From Chryseobacterium edaphi (GTDB lineage Bacteria > Bacteroidota > Bacteroidia > Flavobacteriales > Weeksellaceae), in contig NZ_JAOTEM010000006.1 in NCBI RefSeq assembly GCF_025628985.1, positions 1 to 64,000 of the forward strand: a stretch of 64,000 nucleotides of DNA, in the 5' to 3' direction. The translations under genes were made by a program, and so were the position numbers. How positions within the stretch are numbered: position 1 is the stretch's first letter; every line of letters starts with the position of its first letter. Positions 26,183 to 35,895 of this stretch are shown here, piece by piece. Below the pieces are notes generated by a model, which saw nothing but the letters and a program-made list of their open reading frames with translations, made no database searches and had not been told where the DNA came from.

Positions 26183-27274
26183 ATGGAAAAGCCATTTTAC
26201 CTTAAAAATCCCGACGATACCAAACTGTTTAATGAATTAAGAAAAAGAGTGAACCAGCGCGTAGAAACACTTCCCCAAAACAGAGATGTTTACATTCAGA
26301 TCAAAGCCATTATTTTGCCTTTGGTCTATTTTGGTTTGTATGTGTTTGCGCTTTTCAATGCAGATCGGCCTTGGGTTTATATTTCGAGTTTTGTTTTGAT
26401 GGGGATTTCTCTGGTTTTAATTTATTTAAATTTAATTCACGAAGCGGCGCACAACAATATCTTTAAAAATAAAAAACTTAACAGTCTCGTTTTGCAGATT
26501 TTCGATCTCGTTGGAGCCAATTCCTACATCTGGAAGAAGCGGCACATCGCAGCGCATCACGCCTACCCGAACGTTGATGGCTGGGATACCGACATCGAGC
26601 AGAGCGGACTTTTACTGATCGTTCCATGGATTAAGGCTAAAGGAATTCAGAAATTCCAACATTTCTTTTTCTTTTTGGTGTATCCTTTATATTTGTTCAA
26701 CTGGATGTTTATCAGAGACTTCAGAGATTTTTTTGATAAGGAAAGAGTGATTTTAAAAACACAGGGGAAAATTCCGGTTTCGGAAAAAATTAAAATGATC
26801 AGTTTCAAATTATTTTACTTTTTCTATCAGATTGCCGTTCCGGTTTTATTTTTTAAAGTTTCGATAGGTCTGGCTTTGGGTGCCTGGTTTTTACAGGTGA
26901 TTGCAGCGAGTGTTTTTGCGCTTTTTGTTCTGTTGCCGCTGCATCCGCTGCCAGACAATGCTTTTCCTAAACTGGATGAGAAAAACGGACTTCCGTTCAG
27001 CTGGATCCGTCATCAGCTTGAGGTGACCAATGATTTAGAAGAAAACAACTGGTTCGTGAGAAACGTTTTGGGAAATTTCAACTTTCACGTTGCCCATCAT
27101 CTTTTTCCGAACTACAGCTATATGTATTATAATGAAATCACAGAGGAGATTGAGCAGTTCGCCAAAGAAAATAATCTGGGTTACAAACGATTTCCAATTT
27201 TTACCGCTTTGGGCAAACATGTCGATTTGCTGAAGCAAAATGCGAACAACGCCTATTTTATTTTAGAAGAATAA
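26183..27274 (+). CDS. Fatty acid desaturase
   Basis: A membrane di-iron desaturase of 363 residues. The three histidine boxes are present: HEAAHN, HIAAHH and HVAHHLFPNY. Hydrophobic segments lie near 48-85 and 205-255. It would insert a double bond in acyl chains of membrane lipids. It separates the two parts of methionine synthase and has no obvious link with methionine. It is probably carried by the same transcript, with 64 bases on the left and 226 on the right. Substrate and bond position cannot be read from the sequence. Confidence 0.9.
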   Translation: MEKPFYLKNPDDTKLFNELRKRVNQRVETLPQNRDVYIQIKAIILPLVYFGLYVFALFNADRPWVYISSFVLMGISLVLIYLNLIHEAAHNNIFKNKKLNSLVLQIFDLVGANSYIWKKRHIAAHHAYPNVDGWDTDIEQSGLLLIVPWIKAKGIQKFQHFFFFLVYPLYLFNWMFIRDFRDFFDKERVILKTQGKIPVSEKIKMISFKLFYFFYQIAVPVLFFKVSIGLALGAWFLQVIAASVFALFVLLPLHPLPDNAFPKLDEKNGLPFSWIRHQLEVTNDLEENNWFVRNVLGNFNFHVAHHLFPNYSYMYYNEITEEIEQFAKENNLGYKRFPIFTALGKHVDLLKQNANNAYFILEE

Positions 27275-27500
27275 ATGGGTTAAAATAAAAAAGCTGAATA
27301 CTAAGTACAGTTGATGATAAAGAACTGAGTGTGCTTTTAAAAGGTTAAGGTTTTGTAAAACTCAAAACAGTAAGCATTTAAAAAACTTAATGAACTTAGT
27401 GTTCAAAATGATGATTAAAAAATTTAAATTAAAAACAAATCAATTTAGCGATTCCAAATATTGGTAAACTGAACTGATCAATTGTTAGATTAAAAAAAAC
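27275..27500. other. Intergenic space before metH
   Basis: 226 bases of AT-rich sequence without a gene. No clear terminator or -7 element is visible, so I cannot say whether metH has its own promoter. Confidence 0.5.
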
Positions 27501-30167
27501 ATGAAATATTTAAGATTGTCAGGGCTTGAGCCACTGATTATTACTCCGGAATCAAATTTTATCAACGTTGGTGAAAGGACCAATGTTGCCGGATCTAAAA
27601 AGTTTTTAAGATTAATAAAAGAAGAGAAATTTTCTGAAGCCTTAGATATCGCGAGAGATCAGGTAGATGGCGGTGCTCAGATCCTTGACGTGAATTTTGA
27701 TGACGGTTTGATCGACGGAAAAGCTTCCATGATCAAATTCCTAAACCTGATTGGTTCCGAACCGGATATTTCCAAAATTCCAATCATGGTCGATTCTTCC
27801 AAATGGGAAATTCTGGAAGCCGGTTTACAGGTTGTTCAGGGGAAATGTGTGGTGAATTCCATCAGTTTGAAGGAAGGAAAAGAAGAGTTCGTTAAGCACG
27901 CCAAAGCCATCAAAAGATACGGAGCTGCGGTAATCGTCATGGCATTCGATGAGGTCGGACAAGCTGATAATTACGAAAGAAGACTTGAAATTACCAAACG
28001 TTCCTACGATATTTTGGTGGATGAGGTTAAATTTCCTGCTGAAGATATTATTTTCGATTTAAATATATTTCCGGTTGCAACGGGAATGGATGAACACCGT
28101 CGCAACGCAATCGATTTCATTGAAGCAACCCGTTGGGTAAGACAAAACCTTCCGTACGCCTCGGTGAGTGGAGGTGTTTCCAATGTTTCGTTCTCGTTCC
28201 GTGGAAATGATACGGTGCGTGAAGCGATGCACTCGGTTTTCCTTTATCATGCGATTCAGGCTGGGATGAACATCGGTATTGTAAATCCGGCAATGCTTGA
28301 GGTTTATGATGAAATCAATAAAGAACTTTTAGAACTCGTTGAAGATGTAATTCTCGACAAAAGAGAAGATGCTACCGAGCGGCTTTTAGATTATTCTGAA
28401 CGGAATAAATCGGTTAAAAAAGAAAAAGTAGAAGAACTCGAATGGCGTACTCATCCTTTGCAGGACAGAATTACGCATTCTTTGGTTAAAGGAATCGACC
28501 GTTTCATCGAAGAAGATGTTGAGGAAGCCAGATTACATTCTGAAAGGCCACTCCACGTCATAGAAGTTAATCTGATGACCGGAATGGGCGTTGTCGGAGA
28601 TTTATTCGGAAGCGGAAAAATGTTTCTTCCACAGGTAGTAAAGTCAGCAAGGGTAATGAAGAAAGCTGTAGCTTATCTGCAGCCATTCATCGAAGCCGAA
28701 AAAGATGTGGCTCAGAAACCTAATGGAAAAATTTTGATGGCAACCGTAAAAGGCGACGTTCACGATATCGGAAAAAATATTGTGAGTGTGGTTTTGGGTT
28801 GTAATAATTATGATATTGTCGATTTGGGCGTGATGGTTCCTGCCGAGAAAATTATTCAGGCAGCCATTGATCACAACGTGGATGTTATTGGTCTGAGTGG
28901 ATTGATCACGCCAAGTTTGGATGAAATGGTCTACATCGCCTCAGAACTGGAAAGACAAAACCTAAATTTCCCTTTATTAATCGGTGGTGCAACAACTTCG
29001 AAAGCACACACTGCTGTAAAGATTGATTTAAAATATAAAAATGCTGTCGTTCACGTAAATGATGCTTCCAGAGCGGTAAACGTGGTAAGCTCATTGCTTG
29101 GAGACCGAAATAAAGAATATGTGGATGATCTGAAAAGTGATTATTCAGATTTCAGAGAAAAATTCCTGAACAGACAGGTTGATAAAAACTATGTTTCCAT
29201 TGAAGATGCCCGAAAAGATAAGTTTAAAATCGATTGGGAAAATGAAGAAATTTTCACTCCCAATAATTTAGGAATTCAGGTTTTTGAAAATCAGGATTTG
29301 GAAGAATTAATACCGTTCATCGACTGGTCACCATTTTTCAGAAGCTGGGATCTCCACGGAAAGTATCCGAATATTTTTGATGATGAGGTTGTAGGCGAGC
29401 AGGCAAAAGAATTATTTGCAGACGGACAGAAGATACTGAAGAAAATTGTTGATGAAAAACTATTGGTTGCCAAAGCAATCTTCGGAATTTTCAAAGCTAA
29501 TTCAAACGATACGGATGACATTTTGATTTATGATGAAAATAATCAGGAAAAAGTCAAGTTTTTAACGCTGAGACAGCAGGTTCAGAAATCAAAAGGTAAA
29601 GATTATATCGCATTAAGCGACTTTATTGCTCCAAAAAGTTCAGGAAAGACCGACTACATGGGCGCTTTCTGCGTTTGTACAGGTTTTGGAACGGATGAAC
29701 TGTCGGATCAGTATGAAAAAGACAACGACGATTACAACGCCATCATGGTAAAAGCCATCGCCGACCGTTTTGCGGAAGCTTACGCAGAATTTTTGCATAA
29801 AAAAGTACGTACGGAATATTGGGGTTATGCCAATCAGGAAAATTTGAGCAACGAAGATTTAATTGCCGAAAAATATAAAGGAATTCGTCCTGCCCCTGGT
29901 TATCCCGCCTGTCCGGACCATTTGGAGAAACATGCGATTTGGGATTTGCTGAAGGTGGAAGAAGAAATCGGTGTTTATCTTACTGAAAGTTTGGCAATGT
30001 TCCCTACAGCAGCTGTTTCCGGATATTATTTTGGAAGTCCGCACGCCAAATATTTTGGTTTGGGAAAAATTTCAGAAGATCAGTTGAAAGAATATTCGCA
30101 AAGGAAAGGAATTTCTTTACAGGAAGCCAGAAAATGGCTGAACCCGAATTTGGCAGATGGAATTTAA
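27501..30167 (+). CDS. metH: Methionine synthase, folate/cobalamin/activation part
   Basis: The 888 residues contain the methyltetrahydrofolate domain ([16 protein letters not shown] near the start, [11 protein letters not shown]), the cobalamin cap, the B12-binding domain with cobalt-ligand His421 in GDVHDIGKN, and the SAM-dependent reactivation domain ([23 protein letters not shown]). The homocysteine domain is missing here and is encoded at 25108-26118. Together they should transfer the methyl group of methyl-folate to homocysteine. The 3' end runs into the next small gene, and metF follows. Confidence 0.95.
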   Translation: MKYLRLSGLEPLIITPESNFINVGERTNVAGSKKFLRLIKEEKFSEALDIARDQVDGGAQILDVNFDDGLIDGKASMIKFLNLIGSEPDISKIPIMVDSSKWEILEAGLQVVQGKCVVNSISLKEGKEEFVKHAKAIKRYGAAVIVMAFDEVGQADNYERRLEITKRSYDILVDEVKFPAEDIIFDLNIFPVATGMDEHRRNAIDFIEATRWVRQNLPYASVSGGVSNVSFSFRGNDTVREAMHSVFLYHAIQAGMNIGIVNPAMLEVYDEINKELLELVEDVILDKREDATERLLDYSERNKSVKKEKVEELEWRTHPLQDRITHSLVKGIDRFIEEDVEEARLHSERPLHVIEVNLMTGMGVVGDLFGSGKMFLPQVVKSARVMKKAVAYLQPFIEAEKDVAQKPNGKILMATVKGDVHDIGKNIVSVVLGCNNYDIVDLGVMVPAEKIIQAAIDHNVDVIGLSGLITPSLDEMVYIASELERQNLNFPLLIGGATTSKAHTAVKIDLKYKNAVVHVNDASRAVNVVSSLLGDRNKEYVDDLKSDYSDFREKFLNRQVDKNYVSIEDARKDKFKIDWENEEIFTPNNLGIQVFENQDLEELIPFIDWSPFFRSWDLHGKYPNIFDDEVVGEQAKELFADGQKILKKIVDEKLLVAKAIFGIFKANSNDTDDILIYDENNQEKVKFLTLRQQVQKSKGKDYIALSDFIAPKSSGKTDYMGAFCVCTGFGTDELSDQYEKDNDDYNAIMVKAIADRFAEAYAEFLHKKVRTEYWGYANQENLSNEDLIAEKYKGIRPAPGYPACPDHLEKHAIWDLLKVEEEIGVYLTESLAMFPTAAVSGYYFGSPHAKYFGLGKISEDQLKEYSQRKGISLQEARKWLNPNLADGI

Positions 30168-30168
30168 A

Positions 30169-30648
30169 ATGAAAAAACTTTTTTCTTTTATAATTTTTAT
30201 GATCTATAGTTTTGCTCTTGCGCAGAACTGTAAATATCAGCTTACAATTAATTCAGAAAATTTAAAAGAGACAGGAAAATTCAAATTAACTATTAAAAAC
30301 ACAGACTCTCAATCTTTCAAAATTCCGAAAAAAATTAATTTGTGTAATATGAGATTAATTGATTTGGAAATTTTTAATGAAGACACTCAGTCTTTTGAAA
30401 AAATGAATTTAGCCAAAAAAGATATTGATTGTTTTACTTATAAGGATAAAGATTTTAAGCTTAAACCAAACAAGAATTATGTATATGAGGTTAATATCAA
30501 ATCTGATTTTGAAGTGATGCAAAGCACGAAATTTTTTGAAGTTTTTAATGACAGGAAATACAGATTTAAAATTTCTTTTTCTCTCGATACATACGCTCAT
30601 TGCGGAGAATCAAACAATGTTGTCACTAACTGGATATACAAAAATTAA
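30169..30648 (+). CDS. Small exported protein of unknown function
   Basis: The 159-residue protein begins with a clear signal peptide (MKKLFSFIIFMIYSFALAQ). The mature part is a beta-rich domain of about 140 residues with FKLTIKNTDSQSF, which suggests an Ig-like fold, and four cysteines. The start at 30169 gives a clean signal peptide, whereas an ATG at 30157 would overlap metH. It lies between metH and metF in the same orientation. No function can be assigned. Confidence 0.75.
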   Translation: MKKLFSFIIFMIYSFALAQNCKYQLTINSENLKETGKFKLTIKNTDSQSFKIPKKINLCNMRLIDLEIFNEDTQSFEKMNLAKKDIDCFTYKDKDFKLKPNKNYVYEVNIKSDFEVMQSTKFFEVFNDRKYRFKISFSLDTYAHCGESNNVVTNWIYKN

Positions 30649-30664
30649 ACTACTACTATAATAA

Positions 30665-31621
30665 ATGAAAATCACAGACCACATAAAAAACGCCAACGGC
30701 AAAACTCTATTCTCCTTAGAGGTTGTTCCGCCTCAAAAGGGAATCGGGATTGAAGATTTATATAAAAATATCGACCCGTTGATGGAATTTAAACCTCCAT
30801 TTATCGACGTGACGACTTCAAGAGAAGAATATATTTACATCGACAAAGGAAACGGTTTGATGGAACGCCGTATCACGAGAATGCGTCCCGGAACTTTGGG
30901 AATTTGTGCGGCAATTCAGCATAAATACAATGTAGATACCGTTCCACACTTGCTTTGCGGAGGTTTTACCAAAGAAGAAACAGAATATCTTTTGGTAGAC
31001 TGTATGTATTTGGGAATCGACAATATTATGGCGCTTCGTGGCGATGCGATGAAAGGTCACCAATATTTTGAAGCCACTCCAGGTGGTCACGCCAGTGCTA
31101 TGGATTTGGTGAATCAGATCAACAATTTGGGAAGAGGTAAGTATCTTCACGACGATCAGGCTTGCGATGAGCACAACAAATTCTGTATCGGAGTTGCCGG
31201 TTATCCCGAAAAACACATGGAAGCTCCATCAATGAATTACGATCTAAAATGGCTCAAGCAAAAAGTAGATGCCGGCGCAGATTATATTGTGACCCAAATG
31301 TTTTTTGACAATAAAAAGTACATCGAATTTGTAACCAAAGCCCGTGAAATGGGAATCACCGTTCCTATCATTCCGGGAATTAAACCGATTGCTACTAAAA
31401 AACATTTAAAATTACTGCCACAGGTTTTCAAGATTGATTTGCCTGAAGACCTAATTAATGCTGTGGAAAGTGCGAAAAACAATGAAGCTGTAAAACAAAT
31501 CGGCGTGGAATGGGCCATAAGCCAATGCAAGGAATTGCTTGATTTTGGCGTTCCCGTACTTCATTTTTACTCGATGGGTAAAAGTGATAATATTAAAAAA
31601 GTGGCTGGAGAGCTATTTTAA
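30665..31621 (+). CDS. metF: Methylenetetrahydrofolate reductase
   Basis: Makes 5-methyltetrahydrofolate, the methyl donor used by MetH. The 318-residue FAD enzyme (TIM barrel) has SLEVVPPQKG at the start, PFIDVTTSR, LRGDAMKG, and YIVTQMFFDNKKYIEFV with the conserved Gln. Its position at the end of the methionine cluster fits its role. A strong palindrome after it separates it from the opposite genes. Confidence 0.95.
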   Translation: MKITDHIKNANGKTLFSLEVVPPQKGIGIEDLYKNIDPLMEFKPPFIDVTTSREEYIYIDKGNGLMERRITRMRPGTLGICAAIQHKYNVDTVPHLLCGGFTKEETEYLLVDCMYLGIDNIMALRGDAMKGHQYFEATPGGHASAMDLVNQINNLGRGKYLHDDQACDEHNKFCIGVAGYPEKHMEAPSMNYDLKWLKQKVDAGADYIVTQMFFDNKKYIEFVTKAREMGITVPIIPGIKPIATKKHLKLLPQVFKIDLPEDLINAVESAKNNEAVKQIGVEWAISQCKELLDFGVPVLHFYSMGKSDNIKKVAGELF

Positions 31622-31642
31622 ATAGTTAATAAAAGTGAAAAG

Positions 31643-31673
31643 ATAAGGCTTCAGAAATTTTCTGAAGCCTTAT
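31643..31673. terminator. Palindrome between metF and the convergent gene
   Basis: A perfect 15-bp inverted repeat, ATAAGGCTTCAGAAA / TTTCTGAAGCCTTAT, around a single T. It probably ends both transcripts and overlaps the 3' end of the facing gene. Confidence 0.7.
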
Positions 31674-32161
31674 TGTTTATATTCTGTCTGATATTGAATC
31701 ATTTGATCAAAAACACTTTTCGTTGTCGGTTTTGAAGAATTGGTATTAAAAATAAACATTCCGCTGTCGATATTAAAAAAGTATTTTTTTGTATCATCAC
31801 TCACCGAAAACCATTTCAACAGACCATTGACCAGATTGATATCTTCCCATCTTATTGACGATTCATCCAGATTAAACGTATGCGGATTCTGATGTAAAGT
31901 GTCTCTGAAAATGATCTTACGGTCTTCAATATAAATCATTCCGCTTCCCTGAAACGCTTTCAGTTTAAAGAACTCATTTTGCGTATTTCCCATATTGTAC
32001 CGTACAAAAGCACGATATTCCGGAGTACCAATTTCATCCAGGAGAATTTTCTGTTTTTTCTTTCTGCTTTGTGCCGCCAAGTATGCAACCAAAAAAATAA
32101 TTGCAGGAATAGACAACAGAAAAATGAAAAATAAGATAACAACAAAAACTAATGGTTCCAT
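31670..32161 (-). CDS. Single-pass membrane protein of unknown function
   Basis: 163 residues with one N-terminal membrane helix (about 4-30) followed by a basic QSRKKKQK segment, which predicts a cytoplasmic C-terminal domain. That domain is mixed alpha/beta with several aromatic residues (WEDINLVNGLLKWF). I do not recognise a family. It follows the GNAT-like gene after 19 bases on the same strand and is likely co-transcribed. Confidence 0.7.
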   Translation of the reverse strand: MEPLVFVVILFFIFLLSIPAIIFLVAYLAAQSRKKKQKILLDEIGTPEYRAFVRYNMGNTQNEFFKLKAFQGSGMIYIEDRKIIFRDTLHQNPHTFNLDESSIRWEDINLVNGLLKWFSVSDDTKKYFFNIDSGMFIFNTNSSKPTTKSVFDQMIQYQTEYKQ

Positions 32162-32180
32162 GATTTGATTTTTTTAAATT

Positions 32181-33335
32181 TTAAACTGTCGGATGCTTTT
32201 CAAACTCTTTGTTGCGGTCAAATAAATATCGGTAGGTTGCCAGTTTTCTTGTAACTTCAGTCTCCAGATGTTTTGCCAGCCCCAGCATTTTAGGGTTAAA
32301 ATCCCCGATCCACTGCATTTCAAAATCTAAAAATTCCGTAGCAACTCTGAAGTGATTGGCCGCTTCCACAATCAAATAACCTTCCACGCCTTTATTCTGC
32401 CATTCAGGAACCACTCCGAAGATCAGTCCGACAAACTTGGTGTTGGTTTTTGTGGCTTTGTAATATAAAAATTTCAGTTTATCTAAAAATCCGAATTTTC
32501 CGTTCAAATATTTAAACCATTGGTTCAAATCCGGAATGTTGATCCACATTGCAATCGGTTTGTTGTTTTCATATGCAAACCACGCAATGTGCTCATTCAT
32601 TACTGGTTTCATTTTATCAAACATTTTTTTGACTTCCTTTAAATTCATCTGCTTACCGCCTCCATGGCTTTCCCACGTTTTGTTGTAAAGTTCAAAAAAA
32701 TCCTGGGCAAACTTATCCATGTTCGCTTTAGTCACTGGCTTTGAAGAAAAATTTTCGTTTTTAGAATGCTTTGCGTGCATCAGGTTGAAAATTCTTGAAG
32801 TAGGAGCATGTGCTTTTCTGCTGAAACACAACATATCGTAATACACCTGAAATCCATAATTCTCAAAAAGATCTTTATAATATGGGAAATTATAGTTCAT
32901 TCCGTACAAAGGTGGAGTAAAACCATCTATTAAAACACCCCAGAATTTATCCCGTTCTCCAAAATTTATAGGGCCATCCATAGCTTCCATTCCGATTTCC
33001 TTAAGCCAGTTTTTACAGAAATCAAAAATGAAATTTGCTGTTTCCTGATCATTAATACAATCAAAGAAACCAATTCCACCGGTTGGTTGATCCTGAAGAT
33101 AAAGTTGATGATTGAATACGGCAACTTTTCCTACTGTATCGCCATTTTTATTTAAAAATAAAAAACGCTTGCAGACACCGTTGTCAAAAAACTTGTTTTT
33201 CTGCGGATCAAAAACGAACTCAATATCTTTATCTAATGGTCGAATATACGCTTCATCATTCTTGTAAAGTCTCGCGGGAAACTCCAAAAATTCTCTCTTT
33301 TGTGCGTTATTCAGTACTTCTTCTGCAATGACCAT
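32181..33335 (-). CDS. GNAT-like protein of the YghO type
   Basis: A 384-residue cytoplasmic protein. The central and C-terminal part (KFVGLIFGVVPEWQNKGVEGYLIVEAANHF) is a degenerate acetyl-CoA-binding segment, and DGPINFGERDKFWGVLIDGF is a conserved block that I recall in the YghO-like family of distant acetyltransferases. I chose ATG 33335 (MVIAEEVLN) because an upstream in-frame start at 33371 crowds the divergent folE promoter. Function is unknown. It is divergent from folE. Confidence 0.72.
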   Translation of the reverse strand: MVIAEEVLNNAQKREFLEFPARLYKNDEAYIRPLDKDIEFVFDPQKNKFFDNGVCKRFLFLNKNGDTVGKVAVFNHQLYLQDQPTGGIGFFDCINDQETANFIFDFCKNWLKEIGMEAMDGPINFGERDKFWGVLIDGFTPPLYGMNYNFPYYKDLFENYGFQVYYDMLCFSRKAHAPTSRIFNLMHAKHSKNENFSSKPVTKANMDKFAQDFFELYNKTWESHGGGKQMNLKEVKKMFDKMKPVMNEHIAWFAYENNKPIAMWINIPDLNQWFKYLNGKFGFLDKLKFLYYKATKTNTKFVGLIFGVVPEWQNKGVEGYLIVEAANHFRVATEFLDFEMQWIGDFNPKMLGLAKHLETEVTRKLATYRYLFDRNKEFEKHPTV

Positions 33336-33409
33336 ATTTTTTATCGGCTTTAGATGGGAAAGGTAATTCAATTTAGGTTTAAATTAAAATATAGAATTAA
33401 TTTTATCCG

Positions 33410-33417
33410 TATTTTTG
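33410..33417 (+). promoter_or_regulatory. -7 element of the folE promoter
   Basis: TATTTTTG matches TAnnTTTG and lies 17 nt before the folE ATG. Confidence 0.6.
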
Positions 33418-33434
33418 TTGCAAAATAAATAAAA

Positions 33435-34103
33435 ATGGTTGATTTTACCGATAACGATGATGATATTTTCACAGGGAAAGAGCATACGCCGATTCGTGAA
33501 GATGCCTTTGAGAAATCGCCACAGGAAAAAATAGAAAAAATTACTGAACTTTTTGGAGAAATCATGGAAACACTTGGTCTTGATATGACCGATGATTCAT
33601 TAAAAGATTCTCCCAAAAGAGTTGCAAAAATGTATGTCAATGAAATTTTCGGTGGATTACTTCCTGAAAACAAACCCGGAATTTCTACATTTTCAAACAA
33701 ATACAAATACCGCCAGATGTTGGTGGAAAAAGACATCACAGTTTACTCATTCTGCGAGCATCACTTTCTGCCAATAATCGGAAGAGCACACGTTGCGTAT
33801 ATTTCAAGTGGTGACGTAATCGGACTTTCAAAAATCAACAGAATTGTTGATTACTATGCGAAAAGACCACAGGTTCAGGAGAGACTGACGATGCAGATTG
33901 TTGATGCCCTAAAAGATGCTTTAGGAACTCAGAATGTTGCCTGCATTATCGATGCAAAACACCTGTGCGTAAACTGCAGAGGAATAAAGGATACTGCAAG
34001 TTCAACCATTACTGCGGAATTGAGCGGAATTTTCAGAACCAATCCGATTACCAGACAGGAATTTCTGCATTATGTAGGAAGCCACGCGAAACTGGATTAT
34101 TAG
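33435..34103 (+). CDS. folE: GTP cyclohydrolase I
   Basis: First step of pterin and folate synthesis, converting GTP to dihydroneopterin triphosphate. The 222 residues contain the zinc and active-site motif SFCEHHFLPIIGRAHVAYI and the second cysteine region HLCVNCRG. The N-terminal 30 residues are acidic and variable, as usual. It has its own -7 element. cysS follows after 123 bases. Confidence 0.95.
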   Translation: MVDFTDNDDDIFTGKEHTPIREDAFEKSPQEKIEKITELFGEIMETLGLDMTDDSLKDSPKRVAKMYVNEIFGGLLPENKPGISTFSNKYKYRQMLVEKDITVYSFCEHHFLPIIGRAHVAYISSGDVIGLSKINRIVDYYAKRPQVQERLTMQIVDALKDALGTQNVACIIDAKHLCVNCRGIKDTASSTITAELSGIFRTNPITRQEFLHYVGSHAKLDY

Positions 34104-34226
34104 AAGTATAGAAATGATTAAATTTAAAAAAGTTTTAAACCAGATTTTCATCACAACCATTATTTGTTGTGGCTAATTTGTAATGAATTAATTTCAAATT
34201 TCAAACCTCAAATTTCAAATCAAATA

Positions 34227-35693
34227 ATGCAATTAAAAATATACAATTCGCTCACAGCGGAAAAAGAAATATTCACACCAATCCACGAAAATAATGTCGG
34301 GATGTATGTTTGTGGACCAACGGTTTACAGCAATGTGCACTTGGGAAATGTGCGTACCTTTCTTTCTTTCGATTTTATATACCGAAGCTTAATGCATTTG
34401 GGATATAAAGTTCGTTACGTAAGAAATATTACTGATGCAGGCCACCTTACCGACGATGGAGACGTCAATAACGACCGTTTTGTGAAGCAAACGCGTCTTG
34501 AAAAACTGGAACCCATGGAAATTGTTCAAAAGTACACGGTCGATTTTCACAAAGTTCTTGAAATGTTTAATCTTCTTCCTCCGAACATTGAGCCGACAGC
34601 AACAGGTCACATCGTTGAACAGATCGAACTGACTCAGAAATTAATCGAAAAAGGTTTTGCTTACGAAAGCAACGGTTCGGTTTACTTTGATGTTTTACAA
34701 TACAACAAAAGAGGTCTGAATTACGGTGAACTTTCAAAACGAAATATAGAAGAACTTTTTGCCAACACCAGAGATCTTGACGGACAGGGCGAAAAGAAAA
34801 ACCCACAGGATTTTGCCTTGTGGAAAAAAGCTTCTCCTGCTCACATCATGCGTTGGAATTCTCCCTGGGGAGAAGGTTTTCCTGGATGGCACCTTGAATG
34901 TACTGCAATGAGTACGAAATATCTGGGCGACAAATTCGATATCCACGGAGGTGGAATGGATTTAAAATTCCCTCACCACGAATGTGAAATCGCACAGGGA
35001 AAAGCCTGCAACGATGTAGAACCGGTAAACTACTGGATGCACGCCAACATGCTGACCATGAATTCACAGCGTATGAGCAAGTCGACCGGAAATTATATAT
35101 TACCTAAACAGTTGGTTTCAGGTGAAAACGATTTCTTCGAAAAACCTTTTCATCCTACAATCGTTCGTTTCTGCTTTCTTCAGGCGCATTACAGAAGTGT
35201 TTTGGATATTTCTAATGATGCGATGATTGCCAGCGAAAAAGGATTTACAAGAATGATGGAGGCGGTAAAAGTTTTAAATTCAATTACACCAAACGATCAG
35301 AAAGAATCTGGTTTTATTCTCAAAGAATGGAAAACCAAAGCGTATGATGCTCTGACAGACGATTTCAACTCTCCGGTTTTGATTGCGCATTTATTTGAAG
35401 CCGTGAAATTTATCTTTGCATTAAAAGAGGAAAAAGAAACAGTTTCCACCGAAGATTTAGCAGATTTAAAATCGACTTTAAATGCTTTGATATTCGACGT
35501 TTTGGGACTTCAGAATATTGAAGAAAATAATAATGAAAAGCTGGATCAGACATTACAGGTTTTAATTGAACTGAGAAATCAGGCCAGAAAATCTAAAAAC
35601 TTTGAACTTTCAGATCAGATCAGAGATAAACTATTGGCTGAAGGAATCGAACTGAAAGACGGAAGAGACGGAACTTCCTATGTTTTAAACTAG
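34227..35693 (+). CDS. cysS: Cysteinyl-tRNA synthetase
   Basis: Charges tRNA-Cys. The 488-residue class I synthetase has the zinc and HIGH-type region [43 protein letters not shown] and the KMSKS-type RMSKSTGN. I chose ATG 34227 (MQLKIYNSL), because the earlier in-frame ATG at 34164 falls in the hairpin region and adds a non-homologous stretch. A hairpin (CACAAC/GTTGTG, 34152-34171) lies upstream in the leader region. A large terminator follows. Confidence 0.95.
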   Translation: MQLKIYNSLTAEKEIFTPIHENNVGMYVCGPTVYSNVHLGNVRTFLSFDFIYRSLMHLGYKVRYVRNITDAGHLTDDGDVNNDRFVKQTRLEKLEPMEIVQKYTVDFHKVLEMFNLLPPNIEPTATGHIVEQIELTQKLIEKGFAYESNGSVYFDVLQYNKRGLNYGELSKRNIEELFANTRDLDGQGEKKNPQDFALWKKASPAHIMRWNSPWGEGFPGWHLECTAMSTKYLGDKFDIHGGGMDLKFPHHECEIAQGKACNDVEPVNYWMHANMLTMNSQRMSKSTGNYILPKQLVSGENDFFEKPFHPTIVRFCFLQAHYRSVLDISNDAMIASEKGFTRMMEAVKVLNSITPNDQKESGFILKEWKTKAYDALTDDFNSPVLIAHLFEAVKFIFALKEEKETVSTEDLADLKSTLNALIFDVLGLQNIEENNNEKLDQTLQVLIELRNQARKSKNFELSDQIRDKLLAEGIELKDGRDGTSYVLN

Positions 35694-35715
35694 AGAAACG
35701 TTTTTCAACTTATAT

Positions 35716-35796
35716 ATCTCGCAGATTTTACAGATTAGGTAGATTTTTAAATACAATCGTCTACTAAATCCGTAAAATCTGCGAGATTTTTTTTTC
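35716..35796 (+). terminator. Long palindromic terminator after cysS
   Basis: ATCTCGCAGATTTTAC at 35716 pairs with GTAAAATCTGCGAGAT ending at 35787, and the inner AGATTAGGTAGA/TCTACTAAATC arms extend the stem. Nine T follow. A related sequence stands at 63694-63766, so this is probably an interspersed repeat used as terminator. Confidence 0.75.
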
Positions 35797-35895
35797 TTAA
35801 TTGAGATTTAAATTTTACCAATAAATTTTCGAAAGCAAATCAAAAAATGTTTAACTTAGTAAGACTAAAACAATTACAAATAAAATATTTCTTAT

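Noticed and set aside
34164-34226. Earlier start of cysS
   Set aside because: The added residues come from a hairpin and repeat-like AAATTTCAAA sequence and have no counterpart in CysS proteins.
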